Shown here piece by piece: positions 33,312 through 42,631 of a DNA stretch of 55,772 nucleotides. Both the position numbers and the translations under genes were made by a program. The DNA comes from Clostridiales bacterium. GTDB taxonomy: Bacteria > Bacillota > Clostridia > TANB77 > CAG-508. The notes under the pieces were generated by a model. It saw nothing but the letters and a program-made list of their open reading frames with translations, made no database searches and was not told the DNA's origin. Location: positions 79,730-135,501 of the forward strand of contig DQFO01000002.1 of the NCBI GenBank assembly GCA_003525075.1. Direction: 5' to 3'. Each line of letters begins with the position of its first letter. The stretch's first letter is position 1.

Positions 33312-34448
33312 CTATACAAATTCTTCCCACACTAAATTAGCTAAATCTATTCCTTTATTAGATAATCTAATATTATCATCTTGTATTATTATTAATTTTT
33401 CATCAGAAAGTTTTTTCAATTCATTTCTATATAAATAAATTGGATTATCTCCAAACTTATTTTTAAATTCACTTATTTTTAGTCCATCTATTTTACGCAA
33501 ACCAAGGAGCATAAATTCTTTTTTAGAATCTTCTTCTTTTTGTATTTCATGTATAATTCTATTTTTTTCAAATTCTCCTTTTTGAACATTCTTAATATAT
33601 TCTTTTATATCTTCAGTATTAGAATATCTTGTTATATCTCTATAAGAATGTGCAGCTGTACCAATTCCAACATATTCCATTTGATTCCAACAATTCATAT
33701 TATGTTTTGACTCATACCCTTTTTTAGCAAAATTAGATATTTCATAATGTTTGTATCCATTTAATTCTAATGTGTTTTTTACATACCAATACATATTTCT
33801 TTCTAACTCATCATCTAGCAATTTTAATTTTCCATTTTTTATTTTATTAGCAATAGGTGTACCCTCTTCAACAATTAATGAATATACTGATATATGTTTT
33901 GGAGCTAATCTCAATACATTTTCTAAGCTTTCTTTTAAATCAATAATTCTTTGATTTGGAAGTCCTAACATTAAATCAACATTTATATTTTTAAAACCAA
34001 CTTTTTTTGCTAATTTATATGTTTCTAAAAATTGTTCATAATTATGAATTCTACCAATCTGCTTTAATAACTCATCATTTGTAGTTTGTAGCCCTATACT
34101 TATTCTGTTAATACCACAATCAATATAGTCTTGTAGTTTTTCTTGAGTTACTGTTCCCGGATTAACTTCAATTGTTATTTCAGCATCTTGTGCAACATTT
34201 TTTTCTTTTATCTTTTCTAATATTTGCACAATAAATTTACTATCTATATATGATGGTGTTCCTCCACCAATATATATTGTTGTTATTTCTGATTTTATTT
34301 TCACATGATCGATTTCCTTTTTTACTGAATCTACATATTTTTCAATCAAATCATCTTTTCCACAATATGATATAAAATCGCAATAATCACACTTTTTCTT
34401 ACAAAATGGGATATGTACATATATTCCTATTTTATTTTTTGTTATCAT
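33312..34448 (-). CDS. hemW: HemW, radical SAM heme chaperone-like protein
   Basis: 378 residues. N-terminal IYVHIPFCKKKCDYCDFIS holds the CxxxCxxC radical-SAM motif, but without the extra Cys that marks true HemN (CxxxCxxCxC). TIYIGGGTPS and RISIGLQTTND are standard. The family is annotated as HemW, heme binding rather than coproporphyrinogen oxidase. It overlaps the end of whiA by a few bases. Placement next to whiA differs from the usual lepA-hemW-hrcA neighbourhood. Confidence 0.92.
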   Translation of the reverse strand: MITKNKIGIYVHIPFCKKKCDYCDFISYCGKDDLIEKYVDSVKKEIDHVKIKSEITTIYIGGGTPSYIDSKFIVQILEKIKEKNVAQDAEITIEVNPGTVTQEKLQDYIDCGINRISIGLQTTNDELLKQIGRIHNYEQFLETYKLAKKVGFKNINVDLMLGLPNQRIIDLKESLENVLRLAPKHISVYSLIVEEGTPIANKIKNGKLKLLDDELERNMYWYVKNTLELNGYKHYEISNFAKKGYESKHNMNCWNQMEYVGIGTAAHSYRDITRYSNTEDIKEYIKNVQKGEFEKNRIIHEIQKEEDSKKEFMLLGLRKIDGLKISEFKNKFGDNPIYLYRNELKKLSDEKLIIIQDDNIRLSNKGIDLANLVWEEFV

Positions 34449-35280
34449 CTATTTTCTTACCAATCTCCATTACTTTTTTTAATCTATAATTTACTCCAGA
34501 TTTACCTATTGGTGTTTTTAACATTTTTCCAAGTTCTATTAGACTTGCACTAGGATTTTGTAATCTAAGTTCTGCTATCTCTTTTAATGGTTCTTCTAAT
34601 TTTTCGAATTTACCATTTTGTTTTAACTTTCTTATTATCTCAATCTGTTCTATTGAAGCATTCATAGTTTTATTCATATTTGCAGTTTCACAATTTACTA
34701 ATCTATTTACTTTATTGTTCATTTCTCTTTTTACTCTAATTTCTTCAAATTTTAAGACAGATTTATTTGCCCCTAATAAAGCTAATGTTTTTGAGATTTC
34801 TTCACCATCTTTTAAATATATTGTATATTCTTTATTTTTTTCTATAACATTACTTTTTATATCAAAACTACTTAATCCTTCTACTATAATATCTGCATAA
34901 TCTTTTTTTCTAACACTTATTTCTAAATGATATGTATTTTCAGGATTATTAATAGAACCTGAGCCCAAATAGGCTCCTCTTACTATATTTTTCAATTGCT
35001 CTATTGTTAAATTATCTATTTGTATTTCCATTTTAGGACAAGTTATTACAAATAATTTACCTTGAATGTTTATATTATATGTTTCAATTCCACAATTACT
35101 CAACAATCGTGCAAATCTATTAATATTATATTCATTTTCTGTTGAAAATTTTATTTTATTTTTTTCTTCAGATATATTACTACTCATCAAATATCCCATA
35201 AGTTCATATTTAACACTTTCTTTATTTGATAGTTTTTCTGATTTGCTTATCTCTTCTTTTAATTCTGTTGAAAAAGACAT
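34432..35280 (-). CDS. whiA: WhiA, DNA-binding division/sporulation regulator
   Basis: 282 residues from ATG 35280 (MSFSTELKEEISK), with GGAGGAAAT upstream; an in-frame ATG five codons earlier would overlap the site itself. LAGLIDADG-like N-terminal fold (RGAYLGSGSINNPENTYHLEI) and C-terminal helix-turn-helix (RLQNPSASLIELGKMLKTPIGKSGVNYRLKK). WhiA binds DNA and supports cell division in Firmicutes. Its usual partners rapZ and yvcK are not here. Confidence 0.93.
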   Translation of the reverse strand: MSFSTELKEEISKSEKLSNKESVKYELMGYLMSSNISEEKNKIKFSTENEYNINRFARLLSNCGIETYNINIQGKLFVITCPKMEIQIDNLTIEQLKNIVRGAYLGSGSINNPENTYHLEISVRKKDYADIIVEGLSSFDIKSNVIEKNKEYTIYLKDGEEISKTLALLGANKSVLKFEEIRVKREMNNKVNRLVNCETANMNKTMNASIEQIEIIRKLKQNGKFEKLEEPLKEIAELRLQNPSASLIELGKMLKTPIGKSGVNYRLKKVMEIGKKIDDNKK

Positions 35281-35291
35281 ATTTCCTCCAA

Positions 35292-36131
35292 TCATAAAAC
35301 TTGTGTTATTATTATTCTATCATTTCCATATAAATCTTTTTTACAATATGTATTTTTATAATTTTGTTCATCTTCAATTATTTTAATTACATCATTTTTT
35401 TGATTATATCCAATTTCAAAACATAGAAAACTTCCTGTTTTTAAATAATTAATTGCTTGTTCTGCAATTATTCTATAAAAATCTAATCCATCTTCTCCAC
35501 CATCTAATGCAATTTTAGGCTCTTTTTGAACTTCTTCACTCAATTTTTTTATTTCATCTTTTCTTATATATGGTGGATTTGAAACTATAATGTCAAATTT
35601 TTTATTATCTAATTTATCAAATAAATCTGATTTCAAAAAATTTATTTTTGTTTCTAATTTTTTTGCATTTTTTTGTGCTATTTCTAATGCCTTTTCACTT
35701 ATATCTACAGCTGTTATATCTGCATTTGGCACAAATTTTTTTAATGATATTGCAATTGCTCCACTTCCTGTACATAAATCTAATATCCTTGGTGAATTAT
35801 ATTTTTGAGCAATTTTTATAACTTCTTCAACTAATATTTCTGTATCAGGCCTTGGGATTAATACATTTTCATCAACAAAAAAGTCCATTTTCATAAATTC
35901 TTGTCTATGTGTTATATGTTGTAATGGTATTCCTTTTGTTAATTTTTCAATATTAACAAAATATTGCCATTGTTGCTGTTTATCAATTTCTTTATTATCA
36001 TAAACTATAATATATTGCCTTGGTTTATCTAAAACATATTGTAATAATAGTCTTGCTTTTAATTTTGGGCTTTCTACATTATTTGATTTTAACATTATCA
36101 TTCCTTTTGTTATTGCTTGTTTTATTGTCAT
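35292..36131 (-). CDS. prmC: peptide chain release factor glutamine methyltransferase
   Basis: 279 residues. N-terminal helical domain, SAM-binding ILDLCTGSGAIAISL, and the catalytic NPPY (IIVSNPPYIRKDEI). PrmC methylates the Gln of the GGQ motif in RF1/RF2. It is 28 nt from murD and 11 nt from whiA. prfA, its common partner, is not visible here. Confidence 0.95.
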   Translation of the reverse strand: MTIKQAITKGMIMLKSNNVESPKLKARLLLQYVLDKPRQYIIVYDNKEIDKQQQWQYFVNIEKLTKGIPLQHITHRQEFMKMDFFVDENVLIPRPDTEILVEEVIKIAQKYNSPRILDLCTGSGAIAISLKKFVPNADITAVDISEKALEIAQKNAKKLETKINFLKSDLFDKLDNKKFDIIVSNPPYIRKDEIKKLSEEVQKEPKIALDGGEDGLDFYRIIAEQAINYLKTGSFLCFEIGYNQKNDVIKIIEDEQNYKNTYCKKDLYGNDRIIITQVL

Positions 36132-36159
36132 TAATCCCCCACCTCTATTTCTTTTGTTT

Positions 36160-37560
36160 TTAAAATTTATTTACTTCTTCTCTAAATTGATCTCCTCTAT
36201 CATACATATCTTTAAACATATCAAAACTTGTACTTGCTGGTGAGAATAATACTATTTGACCAGGTTTTGCAATTCTTTTTGCTAATTCTAAACTTTCTCT
36301 AAATGTTTCACACATATGTATATCTAAAGTTTTATTTTGATTTTCCAATTCATTTTTTACTGCTGTATATATTTTATTTGCTGTTTGACCAATTAATATT
36401 AAACTTTTTACTTTTTCTACAATTGGTTTTGCAATTGGTGTATAATCTAGGTTTTTGTCAGCTCCTCCTGCTATTAACACTATTTCTTTATTAAATGACT
36501 TTAATGCTGATATTCCTCTTGTTGGTGTTGTACTTGCAGAATCATTATACCATTCCACTCCATTTAGTGTTCTTACCAATTCTAATCTATGATGTACTCC
36601 TGCAAATTCTTTTATTGTATCAACTGCTTTTTCTGTATTTACTAATTTTTTTGTTAATGCTAATGCTGTACATATATTTTCTAAATTATGAATTCCTTTT
36701 AATTTTATTTCATCTTGTGATACAATATGTTTTCTTATTCCATCATTACACTCTTTTACAATTCCGTTTTCTACGATAAATCCATAGTCTAATTTTTGTT
36801 TACTACTGAATAAGATAACATCACCTTTTGCATCATTTTGACATTCTCTAGTTAAATCATTATCTGCATTTATTACCAGTATTCCTGTATCTTTTTGATT
36901 TCTATATATATTCTTTTTGGCATTTATGTATTCTTGGTAGTCTTTATGTACATTTAAATGATTTGGTGTTATGTTTGTTATTGCAGATATGTCTGGACTA
37001 ACTTTCATTCCCATTAATTGAAAACTACTTAATTCTAATACTATTAGATCTTCTGGCTTTATTTCATTTAATTTTGTGAATAATGGAATACCTATATTTC
37101 CACCTAAATAGACTTTATATCCTGCATCTTCTAAAATTCTAGCTGTTAATGTAGTAGTTGTTGTTTTTCCATCACTTCCAGTTATTCCAATTACTTTACA
37201 AGGTGCCATTTTTATTAATTGTTCTATTTCTGTTGTTATTATTGCTCCTCTTTGTGCTTCTTTTTCTAATTCAGGTTTCGTAGGCAAACAACTTGGTGAT
37301 CTAAAAATTAAGTAAAATCCATGTAAATTGTCTAAGTTTCTTTTTCCAAAATAACATTTAAAATTATATTTTTTTAATTTTTCTAAAATATCTTTTGAAA
37401 TCTTATCTTCTTCTCTGTCATCAAATACTGATACCTCTGCTTTTTTTTCATGCAAATAATCTATTAACGGAATATTGCTTACTCCAATTCCAATTACTGC
37501 TATTTTCTTTTTTTCTATATCTTTTTCAAATTGTTCTAATTTTTTATTTTTAAATTCCAT
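36160..37560 (-). CDS. murD: UDP-N-acetylmuramoylalanine-D-glutamate ligase
   Basis: 466 residues. N-terminal UDP-binding Rossmann part (IAVIGIGVSNIPLIDYL), ATP loop VIGITGSDGKTTTTTLTARIL, ITPNHLNVHKDYQEYI, and C-terminal WYNDSASTTPTRGISAL plus LIAGGADKNLDYTPI. It adds D-Glu in the cytoplasmic steps of peptidoglycan synthesis. Promoter 37653-37681. It heads murD-prmC-whiA-hemW. Confidence 0.95.
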   Translation of the reverse strand: MEFKNKKLEQFEKDIEKKKIAVIGIGVSNIPLIDYLHEKKAEVSVFDDREEDKISKDILEKLKKYNFKCYFGKRNLDNLHGFYLIFRSPSCLPTKPELEKEAQRGAIITTEIEQLIKMAPCKVIGITGSDGKTTTTTLTARILEDAGYKVYLGGNIGIPLFTKLNEIKPEDLIVLELSSFQLMGMKVSPDISAITNITPNHLNVHKDYQEYINAKKNIYRNQKDTGILVINADNDLTRECQNDAKGDVILFSSKQKLDYGFIVENGIVKECNDGIRKHIVSQDEIKLKGIHNLENICTALALTKKLVNTEKAVDTIKEFAGVHHRLELVRTLNGVEWYNDSASTTPTRGISALKSFNKEIVLIAGGADKNLDYTPIAKPIVEKVKSLILIGQTANKIYTAVKNELENQNKTLDIHMCETFRESLELAKRIAKPGQIVLFSPASTSFDMFKDMYDRGDQFREEVNKF

Positions 37561-37652
37561 TCTTATCTCATCCTTTCAATGGTGCAAATTAATATTTCTT
37601 TTTACTGAAATATATTCATTCTATTGTATTCATTTTTTCGATTTTCGTCCTT

Positions 37653-37681
37653 ATTATATATCTTTTTTTTGTTTTTTACAA
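37653..37681 (-). promoter_or_regulatory. promoter of murD-prmC-whiA-hemW
   Basis: TTGTAA (37676-37681), 17-nt spacer, TATAAT (37653-37658) on the minus strand. Confidence 0.65.
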
Positions 37682-37686
37682 TATAA

Positions 37687-37716
37687 TTGAATATTTCTTG
37701 CAACTATGGAGATAAT
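37687..37716 (+). promoter_or_regulatory. promoter of the Asn-rich micro-ORF
   Basis: TTGAAT (37687-37692), 18-nt spacer, GATAAT (37711-37716). It is back to back with the murD promoter, 5 nt between the two -35 boxes. Confidence 0.5.
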
Positions 37717-37748
37717 ATTTTTGTAAATTTAAATTGGAGGTGTTATTT

Positions 37749-37826
37749 ATGTCAGAAAAAAATAATAACCAAAATAGAAATAATAATAGTAAAAAAAGCA
37801 ATAATCAAAAAAATAACAATAAATAG
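37749..37826 (+). CDS. 25-aa Asn/Lys-rich micro-protein
   Basis: ATG 37749 follows TTGGAGGTG. The sequence is MSEKNNNQNRNNNSKKSNNQ then KNNNK: 12 Asn, 6 Lys, no hydrophobic residue beyond Met. It has a promoter, a strong SD and a terminator right after the stop, so it looks like a genuine short gene. No family is recognised. A role as a spore or DNA-associated low-complexity peptide is only a guess. Confidence 0.6.
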   Translation: MSEKNNNQNRNNNSKKSNNQKNNNK

Positions 37827-37838
37827 TTTTGTATATGA

Positions 37839-37875
37839 AAAAAAGCTGAGATATAAAATATATCTTAGCTTTTTT
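37839..37875. terminator. bidirectional terminator between micro-ORF and clpX
   Basis: 17-bp arms (37839-37855 / 37859-37875) with a single G-T pair, A-run on one side and T-run on the other, suited to the convergent clpX and micro-ORF transcripts. Confidence 0.85.
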
Positions 37876-37881
37876 CATATT

Positions 37882-39198
37882 TTATGCAGTTTCCTTTACT
37901 TCTGCTTGAACTCTCTGTTTCTTTTTAGATTCTTTATTCGGATTTTCTATAATTTTAGGTTTTGCATTATTTTGAATTGTATCTTTTGTTATAATACATT
38001 TTTCAATTTTTTCATTTGATGGAATATCATACATTATATCTGTCATAACATTTTCTATTATTGAACGTAAACCTCTTGCACCTGTTTTTCTTTCAATTGC
38101 TTTATCAACAATTGCCTCAAGCGCATCTGGTTCAAATTCTAACTCTACGCCATCAATTTCTAATAATTTTTTGTATTGTTTTACTAATGCATTTTTTGGT
38201 TCTGTTGTTATTTTTATTAATGCTTTTCTATCTAATTCTTTTAATGTAGCAATAATTGGTAAACGTCCTATAAATTCTGGAATCATTCCAAATTTTAATA
38301 AATCTTGTGGAAGTATTTGTTCAAATACTTCGTATTTATCCATATCTTTACTACTTTGAATTTCAGCACCAAACCCTATTGATTTTTTTCCAATTCTATC
38401 TTTTATAATATTTTCTAATCCTTCAAATGCTCCTCCACAAATAAATAATATATTTGATGTATCTATTTGTATCATTTCTTGTTGAGGATGTTTTCTTCCA
38501 CCTTGTGGTGGAACTGATGCAATTGTTCCTTCTACTATTTTTAATAATGCTTGTTGAACACCTTCACCACTTACATCTCTTGTTATTGATGGATTTTCAG
38601 ATTTTCTTGTTATTTTGTCTATTTCGTCAATATATATAATTCCTTTTTCTGCTTTTTCTATATCTCCATCAGCAGCTTGAATTAGTTTTAAAAGAATATT
38701 TTCAACATCTTCTCCAACATATCCAGCTTCTGTAAGTGTTGTTGCATCTGCTATTGCAAATGGTACATTTAATATTTTTGCAAGTGTACTTGCTAATAAT
38801 GTTTTTCCACATCCTGTTGGTCCTACTAATAAAATATTGCTTTTTTGAATTTCTACATCATCATCACTAATTTCTTGTTTTTCTTCAATATTTTCTTCAT
38901 AAGCAACTCTTTTATAGTGATTATATACTGCTACTGCAAGAACTTTTTTTGCTTCTTCTTGCCCAATTACATATTCATCAAGAATTTCTTTTATTTCTTT
39001 TGGACTTGGAATCTCATCTAATTCTGCTAAAGTATATGTGTCTTCATCAGAATATTCAGCATCAATTATTTCATTACATAATCCTACACATTCATTACAA
39101 ATATATACACCAGGACCAGCAATTATTTTTCTAACATTATCTTGTGTTTTGCCACAAAATGAACATTTTACACTTTTTGGTATATCATTTTTTGCCAT
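37882..39198 (-). CDS. clpX: ClpX, ATP-dependent unfoldase subunit of ClpXP
   Basis: 438 residues. N-terminal zinc domain with Cys pairs (CSFCGKTQ and CNECVGLC), Walker A LLVGPTGCGKTLLASTLA, Walker B GIIYIDEIDKITRK, and IGF-like substrate loop (KKSIGFGAEIQS). RARGLRSI-type sensor 2 is present as GARGLRSIIE. It delivers substrates to ClpP, which is encoded 17 nt upstream on the same strand. Confidence 0.96.
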   Translation of the reverse strand: MAKNDIPKSVKCSFCGKTQDNVRKIIAGPGVYICNECVGLCNEIIDAEYSDEDTYTLAELDEIPSPKEIKEILDEYVIGQEEAKKVLAVAVYNHYKRVAYEENIEEKQEISDDDVEIQKSNILLVGPTGCGKTLLASTLAKILNVPFAIADATTLTEAGYVGEDVENILLKLIQAADGDIEKAEKGIIYIDEIDKITRKSENPSITRDVSGEGVQQALLKIVEGTIASVPPQGGRKHPQQEMIQIDTSNILFICGGAFEGLENIIKDRIGKKSIGFGAEIQSSKDMDKYEVFEQILPQDLLKFGMIPEFIGRLPIIATLKELDRKALIKITTEPKNALVKQYKKLLEIDGVELEFEPDALEAIVDKAIERKTGARGLRSIIENVMTDIMYDIPSNEKIEKCIITKDTIQNNAKPKIIENPNKESKKKQRVQAEVKETA

Positions 39199-39215
39199 TT
39201 TAATCTCCTTTTTTC

Positions 39216-39821
39216 TTAAGCTCTTTTTGTCATAATTCCATCTATTAAACCATATTCTAGAGCTTCTTCTGCTGTCATATAATTATCTCTTTCCGTATCT
39301 TTTTCTATAACATCTAGTGGTTTTCCTGTTCTTTCACTTAAGAATTTATTTAATTTTTCTCTTGTACGAACTAAATGATCTGCATGAATTTTAATTTCTG
39401 TTGCTTGACCTTGTAGTCCTCCACCACCAATTAATGGTTGGTGTATCATAATTTCTGAGTTTGGCATTGCAAATCTTTTTCCTTTTTCACCAGCAGTTAA
39501 TAATACTGCTCCCATACTTGCTGCAAGTCCTACACATACTGTTTCAACTGGACATTTTATATAATTCATTGTATCTACAATTGCCATTCCATCTGTTATT
39601 GATCCTCCAGGTGAATTTATATAAAAATATATTTCTTTATCTGGATCTTCTGATTCCAAGAACAACATTTGTGCAACTATTAAACTTGATGTTGTTGGAT
39701 TTACATCTTCTCCTAAGTATATTATTCTGTCTTTTAATAATCTTGAAAATATGTCATATGAACGTTCACCTTTACTTGTCTGTTCAACAACATATGGTAC
39801 TAAACTTGATTTTTCTAACAT
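39216..39821 (-). CDS. clpP: ClpP, proteolytic subunit
   Basis: 201 residues, typical. Catalytic Ser in VGLAASMGAVLL, His in EIMIHQPLIGGGGLQG, Asp in KDTERDNYMTAEEALEYGLID. It forms the 14-mer peptidase with ClpX. It heads the clpP-clpX operon; a dyad lies upstream (39872-39892). Confidence 0.96.
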   Translation of the reverse strand: MLEKSSLVPYVVEQTSKGERSYDIFSRLLKDRIIYLGEDVNPTTSSLIVAQMLFLESEDPDKEIYFYINSPGGSITDGMAIVDTMNYIKCPVETVCVGLAASMGAVLLTAGEKGKRFAMPNSEIMIHQPLIGGGGLQGQATEIKIHADHLVRTREKLNKFLSERTGKPLDVIEKDTERDNYMTAEEALEYGLIDGIMTKRA

Positions 39822-39871
39822 AATTTATCCTCCCTACCCTTGTAATTTTATCACAAGTATATAAATATTTG

Positions 39872-39892
39872 CTCTAATATAGTCTATTAGAG
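39872..39892. promoter_or_regulatory. dyad upstream of clpP
   Basis: Perfect CTCTAATA / TATTAGAG repeat separated by 5 nt (39872-39879, 39885-39892), about 50 nt upstream of the clpP start. It does not match the CtsR operator; it could be an operator or a weak terminator. Confidence 0.4.
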
Positions 39893-39898
39893 TAGAAA

Positions 39899-39948
39899 AA
39901 GTTAGGTAAAACTTCTCCATTTTTAATAAAAGACTTTCCCCCTAACTT
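39899..39948 (-). terminator. terminator of tig
   Basis: AAGTTAGG (39899-39906) and CCTAACTT (39941-39948) closing a longer imperfect stem, followed by TTTTCTACTC on the minus strand. Confidence 0.55.
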
Positions 39949-39957
39949 CTTTTTACT

Positions 39958-41241
39958 TTATTTTATTTTTGCATTTTTTACTATGAAATCAATTGCTTTT
40001 TCTGATTCGATTCCTTCTTTGATATAATCTTTTAAGTTTTCATTATCATTAATTTCTTCAACTTTCTTTCCATAGTTTTTAGCCATTTCTTCTAATTTGG
40101 CATTTATTTCTTCGTCTGTTGCTTCGATTTTTTCTGCTTTTCTAACTGCTTCTAAAGTAAGTCTTGATTTTATTGCTTCAATTGCTTGTGGCTCATATTC
40201 TTTTCTTACTTCTTCTTCAGTTTTTCCTATCATTTTTAGGTATTGTTCTAATTTTAAACCTTGGTATGAAAGTCTTTGATTTATATCTTGAATCATATGA
40301 TCAACTTCCATATCTACCATTCCTGATGGAATTTCTACTTTTGATTTATCACATACAGCTTTTATTGCAGCTTCTTCTGTTTCATATTTTGCTTTTTGTG
40401 CATTGTCTTTTTCAAGTCTTTCTTTGATACTTGCTTCTAATTCTTTTAACGTATCAAATTCGCTTACATCTTTAGCAAATTCATCATCTAAGTTTGGTAA
40501 TTCTTTTTTCTTTATTTCATGTAATTTTACTTTAAATGTTGCTTCTTTTCCAGCTAAATCTTTAGAGAAATATTCTTTTGGGAATGTTACTTTTATTTCT
40601 TTTTCTTCATCAATTTTCATTCCAACTAATTGATCTTCAAATCCTGGTATAAAAGCTCCGCTTCCTATTTCTAGTTCATGTCCTTCTGCTTTTCCACCTT
40701 CAAATGCAACACCATCAACAAATCCTTCAAAGTCAATTGTTGCTGTATCTCCATTTTCTAATGCTCTGTCATCAACTGTTACTAATCTTGAGTTTTTGTC
40801 TTGCATTTGTTTTATTTCATTTTGAACATCTTCGTCTTTTACTGGATATTCTATTTTCTTTATTTCTATTCCTTTATATTTTCCTAATTCTACTTCTGGT
40901 TTTACTTGTACTACTGCTGTAAATATTACATCTTTTCCTTTTTCCATTTGAACTATATCAACTGTTGGTCTGCTTACTACATCTATTTTGTTTGTGTCAA
41001 TTGCTTCATCATAAGCTTCTGTTGCAACTTCATTAAATGCATCTTCATAAAAGATTTCTGCTCCATAATATTTTTCTACTATATTCATTGGAGCTTTTCC
41101 TTTTCTAAAACCTGGTATATTAATATATTTAGCATTTTGGAAATATACTTTTTTCATTGCGTTTTCAAATTTTTCTGCGTCTACTGTAATTTCTAATTTT
41201 ACTTCATTTGCGTTTTCTGTTTTCTCAACTTTACAATTCAT
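39958..41241 (-). CDS. tig: trigger factor chaperone
   Basis: 427 residues. Ribosome-binding signature GFRKGKAP (INIPGFRKGKAPMNIV), FKBP-type PPIase domain (ALENGDTATIDFEGFVDGV...), and C-terminal helical arms. Start is ATG 41241 (MNCKVEKTENANEV), with AAAGGA upstream; the TTG two codons earlier is less likely. It is next to clpP-clpX, the classic tig-clpP-clpX order, but separated by its own terminator. Promoter 41284-41311. Confidence 0.95.
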   Translation of the reverse strand: MNCKVEKTENANEVKLEITVDAEKFENAMKKVYFQNAKYINIPGFRKGKAPMNIVEKYYGAEIFYEDAFNEVATEAYDEAIDTNKIDVVSRPTVDIVQMEKGKDVIFTAVVQVKPEVELGKYKGIEIKKIEYPVKDEDVQNEIKQMQDKNSRLVTVDDRALENGDTATIDFEGFVDGVAFEGGKAEGHELEIGSGAFIPGFEDQLVGMKIDEEKEIKVTFPKEYFSKDLAGKEATFKVKLHEIKKKELPNLDDEFAKDVSEFDTLKELEASIKERLEKDNAQKAKYETEEAAIKAVCDKSKVEIPSGMVDMEVDHMIQDINQRLSYQGLKLEQYLKMIGKTEEEVRKEYEPQAIEAIKSRLTLEAVRKAEKIEATDEEINAKLEEMAKNYGKKVEEINDNENLKDYIKEGIESEKAIDFIVKNAKIK

Positions 41242-41283
41242 TTTCAATCTTCCTTTCTCGTATTGGCTTTACTTAGCTTTTAC

Positions 41284-41311
41284 ATTATATCATATATTTT
41301 CCAATTTGCAA
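41284..41311 (-). promoter_or_regulatory. promoter of tig
   Basis: TTGCAA (41306-41311), 16-nt spacer, TATAAT (41284-41289) on the minus strand. Confidence 0.7.
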
Positions 41312-41373
41312 GCAGTTTTATAAAGATTTTCTTAATATTTTGCGATTTTTAGGGCTAATTTGTATGTTATTTT

Positions 41374-41724
41374 TCAAATTATTTGCTTAATATGATTAAT
41401 CTTGCATTTCCCATTTATCATATAGACTTCTATAACGTCAAATCTTATAGTAAATCTCGAAAAGTTATTTTCTTTTAAAAATATAGCTGCACTTTTTTTC
41501 ATATGAATTTTTTTTATTTTATTTACTGCCTCACTAGCCCTTCCATATTTTTCATTAGTTCTTGTTTTTACTTCAACAAATATAATATAATTGTTTTTAC
41601 TTGCTATAATATCTATTTCACCATTTCGTGTATAATAATTATTTTCAATTATTTCATATTTGTTGTCTTTTAAATATTTTTGTGCCATTTTTTCGCCGAT
41701 TATCCCAAATTTTCTTTTATTCAT
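41374..41724 (-). CDS. YraN/UPF0102 family nuclease-like protein
   Basis: About 116 residues with the restriction-endonuclease-like core: GEKMAQKYLKDNKYEIIENNYYTRNGEIDIIASKNNYIIFVEVKTR, where the D and ExK are the PD-(D/E)xK ligands. The start is either of two adjacent ATGs (41727/41724); GGAGAAG suits the second. It overlaps the end of dprA by a few bases. The family's function is unresolved. Confidence 0.88.
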   Translation of the reverse strand: MNKRKFGIIGEKMAQKYLKDNKYEIIENNYYTRNGEIDIIASKNNYIIFVEVKTRTNEKYGRASEAVNKIKKIHMKKSAAIFLKENNFSRFTIRFDVIEVYMINGKCKINHIKQII

Positions 41725-42616
41725 CATCTTCTCCATTTTTTATTCTATACACTTGCCCAGGTAATTCTTCTATTAAATTTTCTAATTGTAATAACATTAT
41801 TTTATAGCTAATATCTTGTATAGACATCTTGGTTTTTCTCACAATTTGATTAATATTTGCTGGCTCATTTTTTATACATTTATATACTTTTTCCAATTCT
41901 TTTGGAACTTGTTTTTCTCTTTCTTTTAATAATTTTTTCTTAAACTTAATTTGAGGATATTCTATTAATATATCTTCAACTTTTGTTACCAATTTGTTTC
42001 CATTTTTGATTAATTCATTTGTTCCTAATCCTTTTGAATTTTCTAAACTACTTGGAACACAAAATACTGGTTTATTTAAATTTTTAGTATATCTAGCAGT
42101 AACACTTGTTCCACTTCTATAACCAGCTTCAATTACTAGTGTTCCAATTCCTAAACCTGCTACAATTCTATTTCTTTCCAAGAATTTTTTTGATTCTGCT
42201 TTAACATCTTTTTCATATTCTGTTAATATAAGTCCTCTATTTTCCAGTATTTCATCAATTAATTCTTTATTTTGTTTTGGATATATATTATTAAATCCGC
42301 ATGGCAAAACAGCAATTGTTTTCCCAGAATATTTTATACATGTTTTATGTGCTATAGCATCTATTCCAATTGCTAGTCCGCTTATAATTGTAAATTCATA
42401 TTCAACTAGTTTTTTAGTAAAAGTTTTACACATTTTTTCACCATATTGTGTATTAGTTCTTGAACCCACAATTGCAATTCCAATACTCTTTAATAATTCT
42501 ATATTTCCTTTTGTATATAATCTTACTGGTGGATTTTTTATTTCTCTTAATTTATCTGGATATAGAATATCTGCATATTCGATTATTCTTTCTTCATATT
42601 TTTTCATCTTCCTCAT
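41717..42616 (-). CDS. dprA: DNA-processing protein DprA
   Basis: 299 residues. Rossmann core with IAIVGSRTNTQYGEKMCKTF, ISGLAIGIDAIAHKT, TIAVLPCGFNNIYPKQNKEL and VIEAGYRSGTSVTARYTKNLNKPVFCVPS, and a C-terminal winged-helix segment. DprA loads RecA on incoming ssDNA. The start may be ATG 42616 or 42607; both are close to a purine site. The comM-dprA-yraN order is shared with many bacteria. Confidence 0.94.
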   Translation of the reverse strand: MRKMKKYEERIIEYADILYPDKLREIKNPPVRLYTKGNIELLKSIGIAIVGSRTNTQYGEKMCKTFTKKLVEYEFTIISGLAIGIDAIAHKTCIKYSGKTIAVLPCGFNNIYPKQNKELIDEILENRGLILTEYEKDVKAESKKFLERNRIVAGLGIGTLVIEAGYRSGTSVTARYTKNLNKPVFCVPSSLENSKGLGTNELIKNGNKLVTKVEDILIEYPQIKFKKKLLKEREKQVPKELEKVYKCIKNEPANINQIVRKTKMSIQDISYKIMLLQLENLIEELPGQVYRIKNGEDDE

Positions 42617-42631
42617 ATCCCTTTTTAAAAA

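Noticed and set aside
33232..33330. 33-residue extension of the cassette C protein
   Set aside because: This stretch holds the promoter and leader of the cassette.
39872..39892. CtsR operator at clpP
   Set aside because: The dyad does not match the CtsR heptad repeat; kept only as an unassigned dyad.
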